In this document: positions 52,717 to 60,009 of the stretch, piece by piece
Layout of the letters: every line of letters starts with the position of its first letter
Position numbering within the stretch: position 1 is the stretch's first letter
DNA from: Chryseobacterium nakagawai
GTDB taxonomy: Bacteria; Bacteroidota; Bacteroidia; Flavobacteriales; Weeksellaceae
Direction: 5' to 3'
DNA: 64,000 nt
NCBI RefSeq assembly: GCF_900637665.1
Contig: NZ_LR134386.1
Coordinates: 434,001-498,000 of the forward strand
Translations under genes and position numbers: made by a program
The notes under the pieces: generated by a model
Seen by the model: the letters and a program-made list of their open reading frames with translations, nothing else
Told to the model about the DNA's origin: nothing
The model's database searches: none

Positions 52717-54549
52717 ATGTTTAACATAGAAACGTTAAGGTCAAAATCCGTAACGGAACTGACTAAAATCTTAAAGGATTTGGGCGTTAAAGTTGCAAGA
52801 AACAGCAATGATAATGATAAGATCTTTGCAATTCTTGACTTTCAGGCTTCTAATCCTAAAGTATCAAAAGATTATTTCAACGCCACGGAAACCAGCACCA
52901 ATACTGAAGAAGCTCCAGCAGAAAAAACTGTAAAGGCTCCGGTAAAAAAAGCTGCTCCAAAGAAAGCCCCAGCAAAGCCAAGGGCAAGTGCGAAAGCACC
53001 GGCAGAACCAAAAGTAGAGGAAAAAGTAGAAGAAAAAACGCCGGTTGCTGAAGAAGTAAAAACAGAAGAGCCTATAGCTGAAGCAGTAGAAGCAACAGTA
53101 AATGAAGAATCATCTGCAGCCAATTCAGCTAAGAAAAAAAGAAAAAGAGTTTCTACCAATACTGGAAATACAGAAACTTCCCAGGAGAAAACAGAAGCTC
53201 CTAAAAACACAGAATCTCCAGAGCCTGTTCAGGCAGAAGAAAAGCCTAATAATACTCCTCCTCAACAACCACAGGCTAACAGACCTCAAAAAGGACACAA
53301 CCATCCACAGAACAGTGGAAACCAACATAAAAATCAAAACCAGCATCAGCATCAAAACCAACACCAAAATCAGAATCAAAACAGACATTCTGAAAAGGCA
53401 GAGGAGCAGCATGATCATAAAAAAGAATTCAGTTTCGATGGAATGGTAAGCATTGAAGGAGTGTTGGAAATATTACCTGATAACTACGGATTTTTACGTT
53501 CATCAGACTTTAGCTATATTTCTTCTCCTGATGATGTGTATGTTTCTACAGCACAGATCCGAAATTATGGGTTGAAAACAGGAGATACCGTTAAAGGAAT
53601 TGTAAGACTACCAAAAGAAGGTGAGAAATATTTTTCATTATTAAAGCCTACAGAAGTAAACGGGCGTGATCTTGCATTTATTAAGGATCGTGTTGCATTT
53701 GAATATCTTACACCACTTTTCCCTGAAGAGAAATTCAATCTTGCAGGAAGTGAGTCTACTATTTCGACAAGAATTGTAGATTTATTTGCACCAATCGGAA
53801 AAGGGCAGAGAGCGATGATTGTTGCACAGCCTAAAACAGGTAAGACCATGTTGCTTAAAGATATTGCTAATTCTATTGCGGCTAATCATCCAGAAGTATA
53901 TATGATGGTCCTTCTGATTGATGAGCGTCCGGAAGAGGTTACCGATATGGAAAGAAGCGTAAATGCAGAAGTTATTGCTTCTACATTTGATGAAGCTGCA
54001 GAAAAACATGTGAAAGTGGCTAACCTTGTCCTGGCAAAAGCTCAGAGAATGGTTGAATGTGGACACGATGTAGTGATCCTATTGGACTCTATTACGAGAT
54101 TAGCAAGAGCATACAATACTGTAACGCCTGCATCAGGTAAAGTTCTTTCCGGTGGGGTGGATGCGAATGCACTTCATAAACCGAAAAGATTCTTCGGAGC
54201 AGCAAGAAAAATTGAAGGCGGAGGTTCCTTAACGATTATTGCTACCGCATTAATTGATACAGGTTCTAAAATGGATGAAGTTATCTTTGAAGAATTCAAA
54301 GGGACGGGTAACATGGAGCTTCAACTAGATAGAAAAATTGCAAACAGAAGAATTTATCCTGCTATTGATTTAATTTCTTCTAGCACCCGTAGAGATGATC
54401 TTCTTCTGGATGAAGTAACTTCTCAGAGAATGTGGATTTTTAGAAAATATCTTTCTGAAATGAATCCTGTAGAAGCAATGGAATTTGTAAATAAAAACAT
54501 CAAAGGAACTCTTAATAATGAAGAATTCCTGATGTCTATGAATAAATAA
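52717..54549 (+). CDS. rho: Transcription termination factor Rho with long disordered insertion
   Basis: Hexameric RNA helicase that ends transcription. Residues 1-45 form the Rho N-terminal helical domain ([20 protein letters not shown]); about 50-235 is a low-complexity insertion, first Ala/Lys/Pro/Glu-rich, then His/Asn/Gln-rich ([20 protein letters not shown] region); about 245-330 is the RNA-binding OB domain ([20 protein letters not shown]); then the RecA-like motor with the P-loop VAQPKTGKT (about 363-371), [13 protein letters not shown] and [11 protein letters not shown]. At 610 residues it is about 190 longer than E. coli Rho because of the insertion. Large insertions are known in Bacteroidota Rho, and that of B. 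thetaiotaomicron was reported to drive condensate formation. Confidence 0.95.
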   Translation: MFNIETLRSKSVTELTKILKDLGVKVARNSNDNDKIFAILDFQASNPKVSKDYFNATETSTNTEEAPAEKTVKAPVKKAAPKKAPAKPRASAKAPAEPKVEEKVEEKTPVAEEVKTEEPIAEAVEATVNEESSAANSAKKKRKRVSTNTGNTETSQEKTEAPKNTESPEPVQAEEKPNNTPPQQPQANRPQKGHNHPQNSGNQHKNQNQHQHQNQHQNQNQNRHSEKAEEQHDHKKEFSFDGMVSIEGVLEILPDNYGFLRSSDFSYISSPDDVYVSTAQIRNYGLKTGDTVKGIVRLPKEGEKYFSLLKPTEVNGRDLAFIKDRVAFEYLTPLFPEEKFNLAGSESTISTRIVDLFAPIGKGQRAMIVAQPKTGKTMLLKDIANSIAANHPEVYMMVLLIDERPEEVTDMERSVNAEVIASTFDEAAEKHVKVANLVLAKAQRMVECGHDVVILLDSITRLARAYNTVTPASGKVLSGGVDANALHKPKRFFGAARKIEGGGSLTIIATALIDTGSKMDEVIFEEFKGTGNMELQLDRKIANRRIYPAIDLISSSTRRDDLLLDEVTSQRMWIFRKYLSEMNPVEAMEFVNKNIKGTLNNEEFLMSMNK

Positions 54550-54569
54550 TAAATTAAATTGTTAATAGG

Positions 54570-54628
54570 CCGGGCTTCTATACTTTGAAATAAGGATGCA
54601 ATAAATCCTCAAATTTATAGAAGCCCGG
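54570..54628 (+). terminator. Rho-gene terminator reaching into dapB
   Basis: Perfect 13-bp arms CCGGGCTTCTATA (54570-54582) and TATAGAAGCCCGG (54616-54628), with inner pairings TTTGA/TCAAA and AGGAT/ATCCT in the 33-base interior, followed by TTTTTT at 54629-54634. The second arm and T run lie within the last codons of the convergent dapB gene, so one sequence serves as coding DNA and as terminator. Confidence 0.8.
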
Positions 54629-55327
54629 TTTTTTATTGATGAGATGTTCGGCAGCAAATAAAGCTCCGTTACCAAAGGCATCTCTTGAAATAGATTCATG
54701 AATGAGCCTTACCGTCTGGAATGGAAAACCGAAAATAACCTCATGTTTTCCAACAATTCCACCGGCTCTGATGGTATTTATCTTTTCATCCTTCAAATCC
54801 AGAACATCTGCAATCCGGATGGCAGTTCCTGAAATTCCCTGTTTATCTTTAAAATGCTCTTCCACTATTTCAATATCTGCAGAAGGAGCGATCTTTTTTA
54901 AGAACTGAGCGGCATATAGTAAATAGTTAATACCCAAAGTAATATTAGGTGACCAAAATACAGTCGCTTTCTGAGCTAGTTTATTCAGAAAACGTACTTC
55001 CTTGTCAGAATAATGGGAAATCGCTGATATGATTCTAACCTTCTTTTGTGCGGCAGATTCTCCGTAAGTATAAATTCCATCCTGGGATGAAAAGTCAATG
55101 ATGGCATCTACCGGATGCTCTTCAAGTAATTCTTCCACACTTATTCTTTTCTCTGAATAAAAATGACCGGGATCATCACTTTCCACTCCAAGAAAGTCTG
55201 CAGCATCTGTGGTAGAAGATCTGTTTGATTTTCTGTAAACCCATTGTAGAGAATGATCTTTGTTTTGAAGAATGACTGACGCTACAGCTTTTCCTGCTTT
55301 TCCAAATCCAAAAAGTCCGATTTTCAT
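54578..55327 (-). CDS. dapB: 4-hydroxy-tetrahydrodipicolinate reductase
   Basis: Lysine and diaminopimelate pathway enzyme using NAD(P)H. The 249 residues begin with the dinucleotide motif GLFGFGKAGKAVA, contain SPNITLGINYLL and IVEEHFKDKQGISGTAIRIAD, in which the catalytic His and Lys of the EHHxxKxDxPSGTA signature are kept although the second His is Phe and the DAP stretch is changed to QGI. This variant is common in the Bacteroidota form. The gene is convergent with rho and shares the terminator region. Confidence 0.92.
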   Translation of the reverse strand: MKIGLFGFGKAGKAVASVILQNKDHSLQWVYRKSNRSSTTDAADFLGVESDDPGHFYSEKRISVEELLEEHPVDAIIDFSSQDGIYTYGESAAQKKVRIISAISHYSDKEVRFLNKLAQKATVFWSPNITLGINYLLYAAQFLKKIAPSADIEIVEEHFKDKQGISGTAIRIADVLDLKDEKINTIRAGGIVGKHEVIFGFPFQTVRLIHESISRDAFGNGALFAAEHLINKKPGFYKFEDLLHPYFKV

Positions 55328-55550
55328 AATAAAAAGTATTTAAAGTTAAACATTCAGAGAGAGAAGTGTTTTTATAAAAACTTACTTCATATTGTGGAAG
55401 TTACGAAATTGAAAATAAACCATGCTTTGAATAGGATATGGAACACCAAAGTAAACAGGGTTACCTGATGAAATTAGAAATATTTAAAAATTTAATTCAT
55501 TCTAAATCAAGATATCAATGTTAAAGATTTATTAAAGTAATCCCCAATCT

Positions 55551-55581
55551 TTGATAATACCTTAAATATTGGCTAATTTTG
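55551..55581 (+). promoter_or_regulatory. Promoter of the superoxide dismutase gene
   Basis: TTG at 55551-55553 and TAATTTTG at 55574-55581 are 20 bases apart, matching the Bacteroidota promoter, with a leader of about 20 bases to the ATG at 55607. Confidence 0.75.
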
Positions 55582-55606
55582 AAGTATAACATTAAAAATA
55601 AAGATT

Positions 55607-56203
55607 ATGTCATTTGAATTACCAAAATTAGGATATGCATACGATGCATTAGAACCTACGATCGATGCAAGAACTATGGAAATCCATTATACGAAGCACC
55701 ACCAAGCGTATATTGACAATTTAAATAAAGCCATTGAAGGAACTGATTTAGCAGGAAAAACTATTGAAGAAATCTGCCAGACAGGAACTGACAAGCCAGC
55801 GGTAAGAAACAATGGAGGAGGACACTTCAACCACTCTTTATTCTGGGAAATTTTAACTCCTGGTGGAAGCAAAGAACCAGTAGGAAACGTAAAAGCTGCT
55901 ATCGAGAACTATGGTGGTCTTGAAAAATTCAAAACTGATTTCTCTGATGCTGCTAAAACAAGATTTGGTTCAGGTTGGGCTTGGTTAGTAAAAAATGCTG
56001 ACGGATCTGTATCTGTTTCTTCAACTCCAAACCAAGATAACCCATTAATGCCTGTTGCAGACGTTAAAGGAACTCCGGTTTTAGGATTAGATGTTTGGGA
56101 GCACGCTTATTACCTTAACTACCAAAACAGAAGACCTGACTATGTTTCTGCATTCTTTGAAGTAGTAAACTGGGATAAGGTAGAAGAATTATTCAACAAA
56201 TAA
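55607..56203 (+). CDS. Superoxide dismutase, Mn/Fe type
   Basis: Cytoplasmic enzyme of 198 residues converting superoxide to peroxide and oxygen. The family pattern is complete: [29 protein letters not shown] (first metal His), [18 protein letters not shown] (second His), and [20 protein letters not shown] (Asp and His ligands). Whether Mn or Fe is bound cannot be told reliably by eye. It is a single gene with its own promoter and a bidirectional terminator. Confidence 0.96.
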   Translation: MSFELPKLGYAYDALEPTIDARTMEIHYTKHHQAYIDNLNKAIEGTDLAGKTIEEICQTGTDKPAVRNNGGGHFNHSLFWEILTPGGSKEPVGNVKAAIENYGGLEKFKTDFSDAAKTRFGSGWAWLVKNADGSVSVSSTPNQDNPLMPVADVKGTPVLGLDVWEHAYYLNYQNRRPDYVSAFFEVVNWDKVEELFNK

Positions 56204-56223
56204 TTTTTAGCTATTATAAAAAT

Positions 56224-56252
56224 AAAAGGTTCAGAAATTTTCTGAACCTTTT
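56224..56252. terminator. Bidirectional terminator between sod and the vWA gene
   Basis: Perfect 12-bp stem AAAAGGTTCAGA/TCTGAACCTTTT with a 5-base loop. A and T runs on its two sides let it serve the convergent genes on both strands. Confidence 0.88.
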
Positions 56253-56273
56253 TAGTTTAATATTTTTTTAAAT

Positions 56274-57773
56274 TTATCTTTTTATTATTTTCTGAGTGAA
56301 CACTTCGTTACCTGCGTTTACTTTTACAAGGTATGTATTAGAGGGTAATGAATGAATATCAACAGCTATTTCTTTTTCGTTGCTAAATGATCTTTCAAAG
56401 ATAATTTTACCATTGATATCATTTATTTGTAATGTCCCTGAGCGTTCTTTGTCAAGCAATACTACAAATACTCCATTATTAGGATTTGGTGAAACCTGAA
56501 TGTTTTTCTGCTGAACTTTTTCTTTAAGCATAGATTTCGTGTTGTTAGGATCCGCATTAAGATCAATACGGTAATCCTTATCTTTTGGTCTTGCGAACTT
56601 AGCAGCAGGATTAGACACGTTTGTTTCAGTACGCAAATTCTCACAGTACATAAAATCATAAGGAGAATTGATAGTGTTTTCAGCATGAATTCCATCATTA
56701 TTACCACCAAGAGAATAAACAAGCTCAATAATGAATTTGTATTGCCCTGAAGGCGGATTAGTAAGGTCTGCCTGGTTTACGGTAAATTCAAACTCATTAG
56801 GGTTAGGGAAATTAACTGCTGCAGATGTTGGATAAATTGCACTTGTTGATATATCTAAAAGTGAGACTTGAAAGTTTACAAGGCTTGCTCCTTGTGGAAT
56901 TGAATAGTTTCCATTGATATGTAATGGGAAACTTACAGGAATTTTACAGGAACGAGCTTGATAAGTGAAATCGACATAGGCAGTATTCATTTTGCAAATG
57001 TCATTACTTAATGAAGATATTTCTGTGTTCGTTAATGTAAAATTTGTTTTGTTAAGGTAAAATCTAGGGAGTAGATTGTGATCCGGATCATCATTGTATT
57101 GTTCAATATTTCCAGTATATGATCCTCCACGGCTTGCAATGTTGGCCGCCGCTTCTATATAAGGCGAGTAATCGTTAACATGTACCACAATAAATTTCGC
57201 ATTTCTATCCATCTTAAACTTTGTAAAGGCTGCAAAAGCATTATCCTCATGCAATCCGTTTGGAGGATTGAAGTTGACCAAATAAGAACCATTACTCAGG
57301 CTCCCATTGGCCCTTTCTGCATCAGAAAACAAGATGATAACTAATGGTCTCTCACGGTGCTTATCCAAGGATTTCTGTGGACTTACAATATCAGGATGAG
57401 GGTAGTGATCAAGAGCTGCTCCTATTAAACTAACTGCATCATGGAAATGGTCACCATTTCCTAACCTTCTTGAAAATGCTTGAGCAGTGGTCAGATCATT
57501 AGTAAAATTAGATTCTATATAGATTCTTGGAACAGAAGGAGTCATTCCAGGGAAATCTGTTCCATAATGTACTACAGAAACTCGGTTATCACGGTTACAT
57601 TTTAAAACTTCTTCCATGAGCTTTCTTGTGGAAACGGTCATTTGATTGAAAGCTACATCACTTATAGAACCACTGTTGTCCAGGCAAAAAATGATGTCAC
57701 TTCCTGTTTGTGAGTAAAATGGCGTCCACGATAGTAGAATTGAAAATAGGATAAGTTTAATTGTATTTCTCAT
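56274..57773 (-). CDS. Secreted vWA-domain protein with T9SS sorting signal
   Basis: A 499-residue exported protein (signal peptide 1-21, PFYSQ). A von Willebrand A domain (about 25-250) carries the metal-ion-dependent adhesion motif DNSGS (32-36) with FCLDNSGSISDVAFNQM. A middle beta-rich region (about 280-390) follows, and the C-terminus (about 430-499, VSPNPNNGVFVVLL to FTQKIIKR) is a type A T9SS sorting domain, so the protein is exported to the surface. It probably mediates adhesion or binds another surface protein. A 38-codon reading frame lies 15 bases upstream on the same strand. Confidence 0.9.
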   Translation of the reverse strand: MRNTIKLILFSILLSWTPFYSQTGSDIIFCLDNSGSISDVAFNQMTVSTRKLMEEVLKCNRDNRVSVVHYGTDFPGMTPSVPRIYIESNFTNDLTTAQAFSRRLGNGDHFHDAVSLIGAALDHYPHPDIVSPQKSLDKHRERPLVIILFSDAERANGSLSNGSYLVNFNPPNGLHEDNAFAAFTKFKMDRNAKFIVVHVNDYSPYIEAAANIASRGGSYTGNIEQYNDDPDHNLLPRFYLNKTNFTLTNTEISSLSNDICKMNTAYVDFTYQARSCKIPVSFPLHINGNYSIPQGASLVNFQVSLLDISTSAIYPTSAAVNFPNPNEFEFTVNQADLTNPPSGQYKFIIELVYSLGGNNDGIHAENTINSPYDFMYCENLRTETNVSNPAAKFARPKDKDYRIDLNADPNNTKSMLKEKVQQKNIQVSPNPNNGVFVVLLDKERSGTLQINDINGKIIFERSFSNEKEIAVDIHSLPSNTYLVKVNAGNEVFTQKIIKR

Positions 57774-57788
57774 ATTCCATTGTTTTTG

Positions 57789-57905
57789 TTAATATGAGTC
57801 GGGATTTAGTAGCTTATCAAACAGGTTGATATTCACAGAGCGAAATGTCTGCAGGGTAGAAGATTGCATAGCTGAACAGCATGCTGTACAAGATGTTTTT
57901 TTCAT
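57789..57905 (-). CDS. Possible 38-residue Cys-rich peptide
   Basis: A small minus-strand frame encoding MKKTSCTACCSAMQSSTLQT followed by FRSVNINLFDKLLNPDSY, ending 15 bases before the vWA gene start. It has three cysteines in a TSCTACC segment and no signal peptide. I do not recognise it. It could be a small peptide translated with the vWA gene, a leader peptide affecting that gene, or chance. The remaining 57906-58093 is very AT-rich with no visible gene and probably holds the promoter. Confidence 0.35.
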   Translation of the reverse strand: MKKTSCTACCSAMQSSTLQTFRSVNINLFDKLLNPDSY

Positions 57906-58093
57906 GGTTTTAAATTTAGTTTATGGTTATTGTTCACTGAAAAATCAAGGATCAGTGATATACAAATATATTAAAACCTGAATAAAATGTTTAAAATATT
58001 TTATAAAATTAAATAATATTAGTATTTATTTTTGTTTTTGATTTAAAAACATATTTTTTGTTAATATATTTTAATTGATGTAGGCGTTTTATT

Positions 58094-58516
58094 TTACCTG
58101 CTTACTTCACTTCCGGATAAACCATTCATTTTTAATCCGTATTTCCAGTTTACATAGGAAAATACCTGGTAAAGCTTGTATTCAAACTTTATCCCGTAAT
58201 TTTCCCTTGGATTGTAGTCTATTCCGGATTCTATGATGTTTCTATATTTTCCGGTGCTATAATAGCTGTTCCATTCATTCACGAGGAATGTATTTTTTGT
58301 TTTCAGAAAAGATTCTGAATATTGGCTTATAGGTTTGGCTACGGCATTAAGAAAATAATCGAATTGAGTATCCATAACAGTAAGATCCCATTCTCCATCT
58401 TCATTTTTAGAGGGTTTCATTTCATTCTGCTCTTTATCTTTTTTAGAAGCATTTTGCTGTGAAAGACAGCTGAAGGGGATAAAGGCAATAAAGAATAGTA
58501 CAATAAGATTTTTCAT
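58094..58516 (-). CDS. Exported conserved hypothetical protein, 140 residues
   Basis: Signal sequence (MKNLIVLFFIAFIPFSCLSQ), possibly a lipoprotein with C17 although the lipobox PFSC is poor. The mature part has a charged segment (about 20-45) and then VMDTQFDYFLNAVAKPISQYSESFLKTKNTFLVNEWNSYY, resembling the DUF6146 family as I remember it. Function unknown. It lies 50 bases downstream of the endonuclease-like gene on the same strand, after a terminator hairpin. Confidence 0.7.
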   Translation of the reverse strand: MKNLIVLFFIAFIPFSCLSQQNASKKDKEQNEMKPSKNEDGEWDLTVMDTQFDYFLNAVAKPISQYSESFLKTKNTFLVNEWNSYYSTGKYRNIIESGIDYNPRENYGIKFEYKLYQVFSYVNWKYGLKMNGLSGSEVSR

Positions 58517-58539
58517 GATTTTATTATTTTATAAAAAAA

Positions 58540-58557
58540 GCACTCCAATAAGAGTGC
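58540..58557 (-). terminator. Terminator after the endonuclease-like gene
   Basis: 6-bp stem GCACTC/GAGTGC with a 6-base loop, followed on the minus strand by a T run, 10 bases beyond the gene's stop. Confidence 0.78.
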
Positions 58558-58566
58558 CTAAATTTT

Positions 58567-59757
58567 TTATGGTTCTTTCTGGAGAACTACAAACGCCGGG
58601 AAGTGGTCACTGTAGCCGCCTGTAAATTGATCTCCATTCCAGGATCTGAAAGGATAGCCTTTATAGTTTCCTTCTTTGTTTACCAGATAAGCTGGTGCAA
58701 AGATTTCTGTTTTATAGATTGAATATTCTTTTGTTACCTGATCAGAAATTAAATTTTTAGAAACAATAATCTGGTCAAATAAGTTAGGTGCGTCCTGGTA
58801 AGCTAAAGAAGCTACTCCTTTTTTGTATAAAGGATACATCAGATTAAGATAAGGAGTGGTTTCGCTTAGATCTTTAGGGCTTGCCTGGGCTTTCAGATGG
58901 TTTTTTAAACTTGGGCTAACAGGGTCGTCGTTAAAGTCACCCATTGCAAAAAGTTTTGTTGTAGGATCTGCAGTTCTTATACTGTCCATTTGTTGTTTTA
59001 GTAAAGCTGCTGCAGCGTTTCTTTTAGGGAGTGACATTGCTTCACCTCCTCTTCTTGAAGGCCAGTGGTTCATGAAAAATGCAACTTTTTCGTTGTCAAG
59101 GAATCCGGTTACTACTAAGATATCTCTTGTATATTCTCTTCTTCCGTTATCACCATAAATTACCAATTCTTTTTTTAACGAATTGGTAGGGGTAAATCTT
59201 CTTTTCTGATAGATTAATGCCACATCAATTCCTCTATAATCATAAGAATTGTAGTGGATGATTCCGTAATCATATTTCTTTAAGGCAGGCTCATCAATTA
59301 AGTCTTGAATGACCTGTCTGTTTTCTACTTCTATTAAACCTACTACTGCTGGAGCTGTTTTGGTATATTGTGCTCCCATTTCAGAAATTACCTTTGCTTC
59401 ATTTGCAAGTTTTGCTTTGTAGATTTTTGAGCCGTAGTTTTTTGCGCTTTTGGGAGTGAATTCCTCAGAGCCACTTTGTTCTCTTACTACTTTTTTACCA
59501 ATCAAAGCACCATCACTCCATGGTCCGTTATACTTTTCAGCATCCAGAAACTTAATAGAATCATAGGGAATACTTCTGTGAAAAGCAGGATTTTTGATAT
59601 CTTTAGTACCATCTATATAATCTGCTGAGCGAATAGTATCCCAAAGGTTTTCTACATTTAAGAAACCTATAGTGGCCACTTTTCTCAGTTTTCCTTGTTG
59701 TTGTGAGAATGCCATTATTGAAAAAATGATGGCAAACAGACTCGAAAATCTCTTCAT
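58567..59757 (-). CDS. Exported endonuclease/exonuclease/phosphatase-family protein
   Basis: A 396-residue secreted or periplasmic hydrolase (signal peptide 1-18, AFSQQ) of the EEP superfamily. The fold's metal and catalytic motifs are visible: FLNVENLWD (Asn), VVGLIEVENR (metal-binding Glu), MNHWPSRRGGE (catalytic His region), MGDFNDDP (Asp/Asn) and GGYSDHFPAF (Asp-His pair). Members cleave DNA, RNA or phosphate esters. It is divergent from a TonB receptor and DUF5689 pair, a grouping often seen in flavobacteria, suggesting scavenging of nucleic acid phosphate; that role is inferred. Confidence 0.88.
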   Translation of the reverse strand: MKRFSSLFAIIFSIMAFSQQQGKLRKVATIGFLNVENLWDTIRSADYIDGTKDIKNPAFHRSIPYDSIKFLDAEKYNGPWSDGALIGKKVVREQSGSEEFTPKSAKNYGSKIYKAKLANEAKVISEMGAQYTKTAPAVVGLIEVENRQVIQDLIDEPALKKYDYGIIHYNSYDYRGIDVALIYQKRRFTPTNSLKKELVIYGDNGRREYTRDILVVTGFLDNEKVAFFMNHWPSRRGGEAMSLPKRNAAAALLKQQMDSIRTADPTTKLFAMGDFNDDPVSPSLKNHLKAQASPKDLSETTPYLNLMYPLYKKGVASLAYQDAPNLFDQIIVSKNLISDQVTKEYSIYKTEIFAPAYLVNKEGNYKGYPFRSWNGDQFTGGYSDHFPAFVVLQKEP

Positions 59758-59791
59758 CCTCTTAGAGTTATTATTAATATTATTTAATCCG

Positions 59792-59799
59792 CAAATTTA
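59792..59799 (-). promoter_or_regulatory. Probable -7 box of the endonuclease-like gene
   Basis: Minus-strand TAAATTTG followed by C, 34 bases upstream of the start codon. The nearest TTG is too close (13 bases), so only the -7 box is supported. Confidence 0.45.
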
Positions 59800-59938
59800 C
59801 TTTTTTTTAATTCAAAGCATTTTAAATATTTGTAAATTTATATGCCTTAATATGAATATTTTTTATATAATGATTCTTAAAAGTTTGCAATGTTAAGAAA
59901 AAATAACGTTAAAAAAGTTTTGAATTGTAAATTTTGAT

Positions 59939-59946
59939 TAAATTTG
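59939..59946 (+). promoter_or_regulatory. Probable -7 box of the TonB receptor gene
   Basis: TAAATTTG fits TAnnTTTG; a TTG at 59920-59922 lies 16 bases upstream of it, slightly short of the usual 19-21. The leader would be about 60 bases. Confidence 0.45.
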
Positions 59947-60009
59947 TGCCCCCAACTTTTAAACTGTTGAGAATTAGTAAGAAAAGTATTAAAAAAAATT
60001 AATATACTC

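Noticed and set aside
52872..53418. Long minus-strand frames opposite the rho gene
   Set aside because: They arise from the low-complexity Ala/Lys- and His/Asn/Gln-rich coding of Rho; the Ser/Val/Leu-rich antisense text is an artefact.
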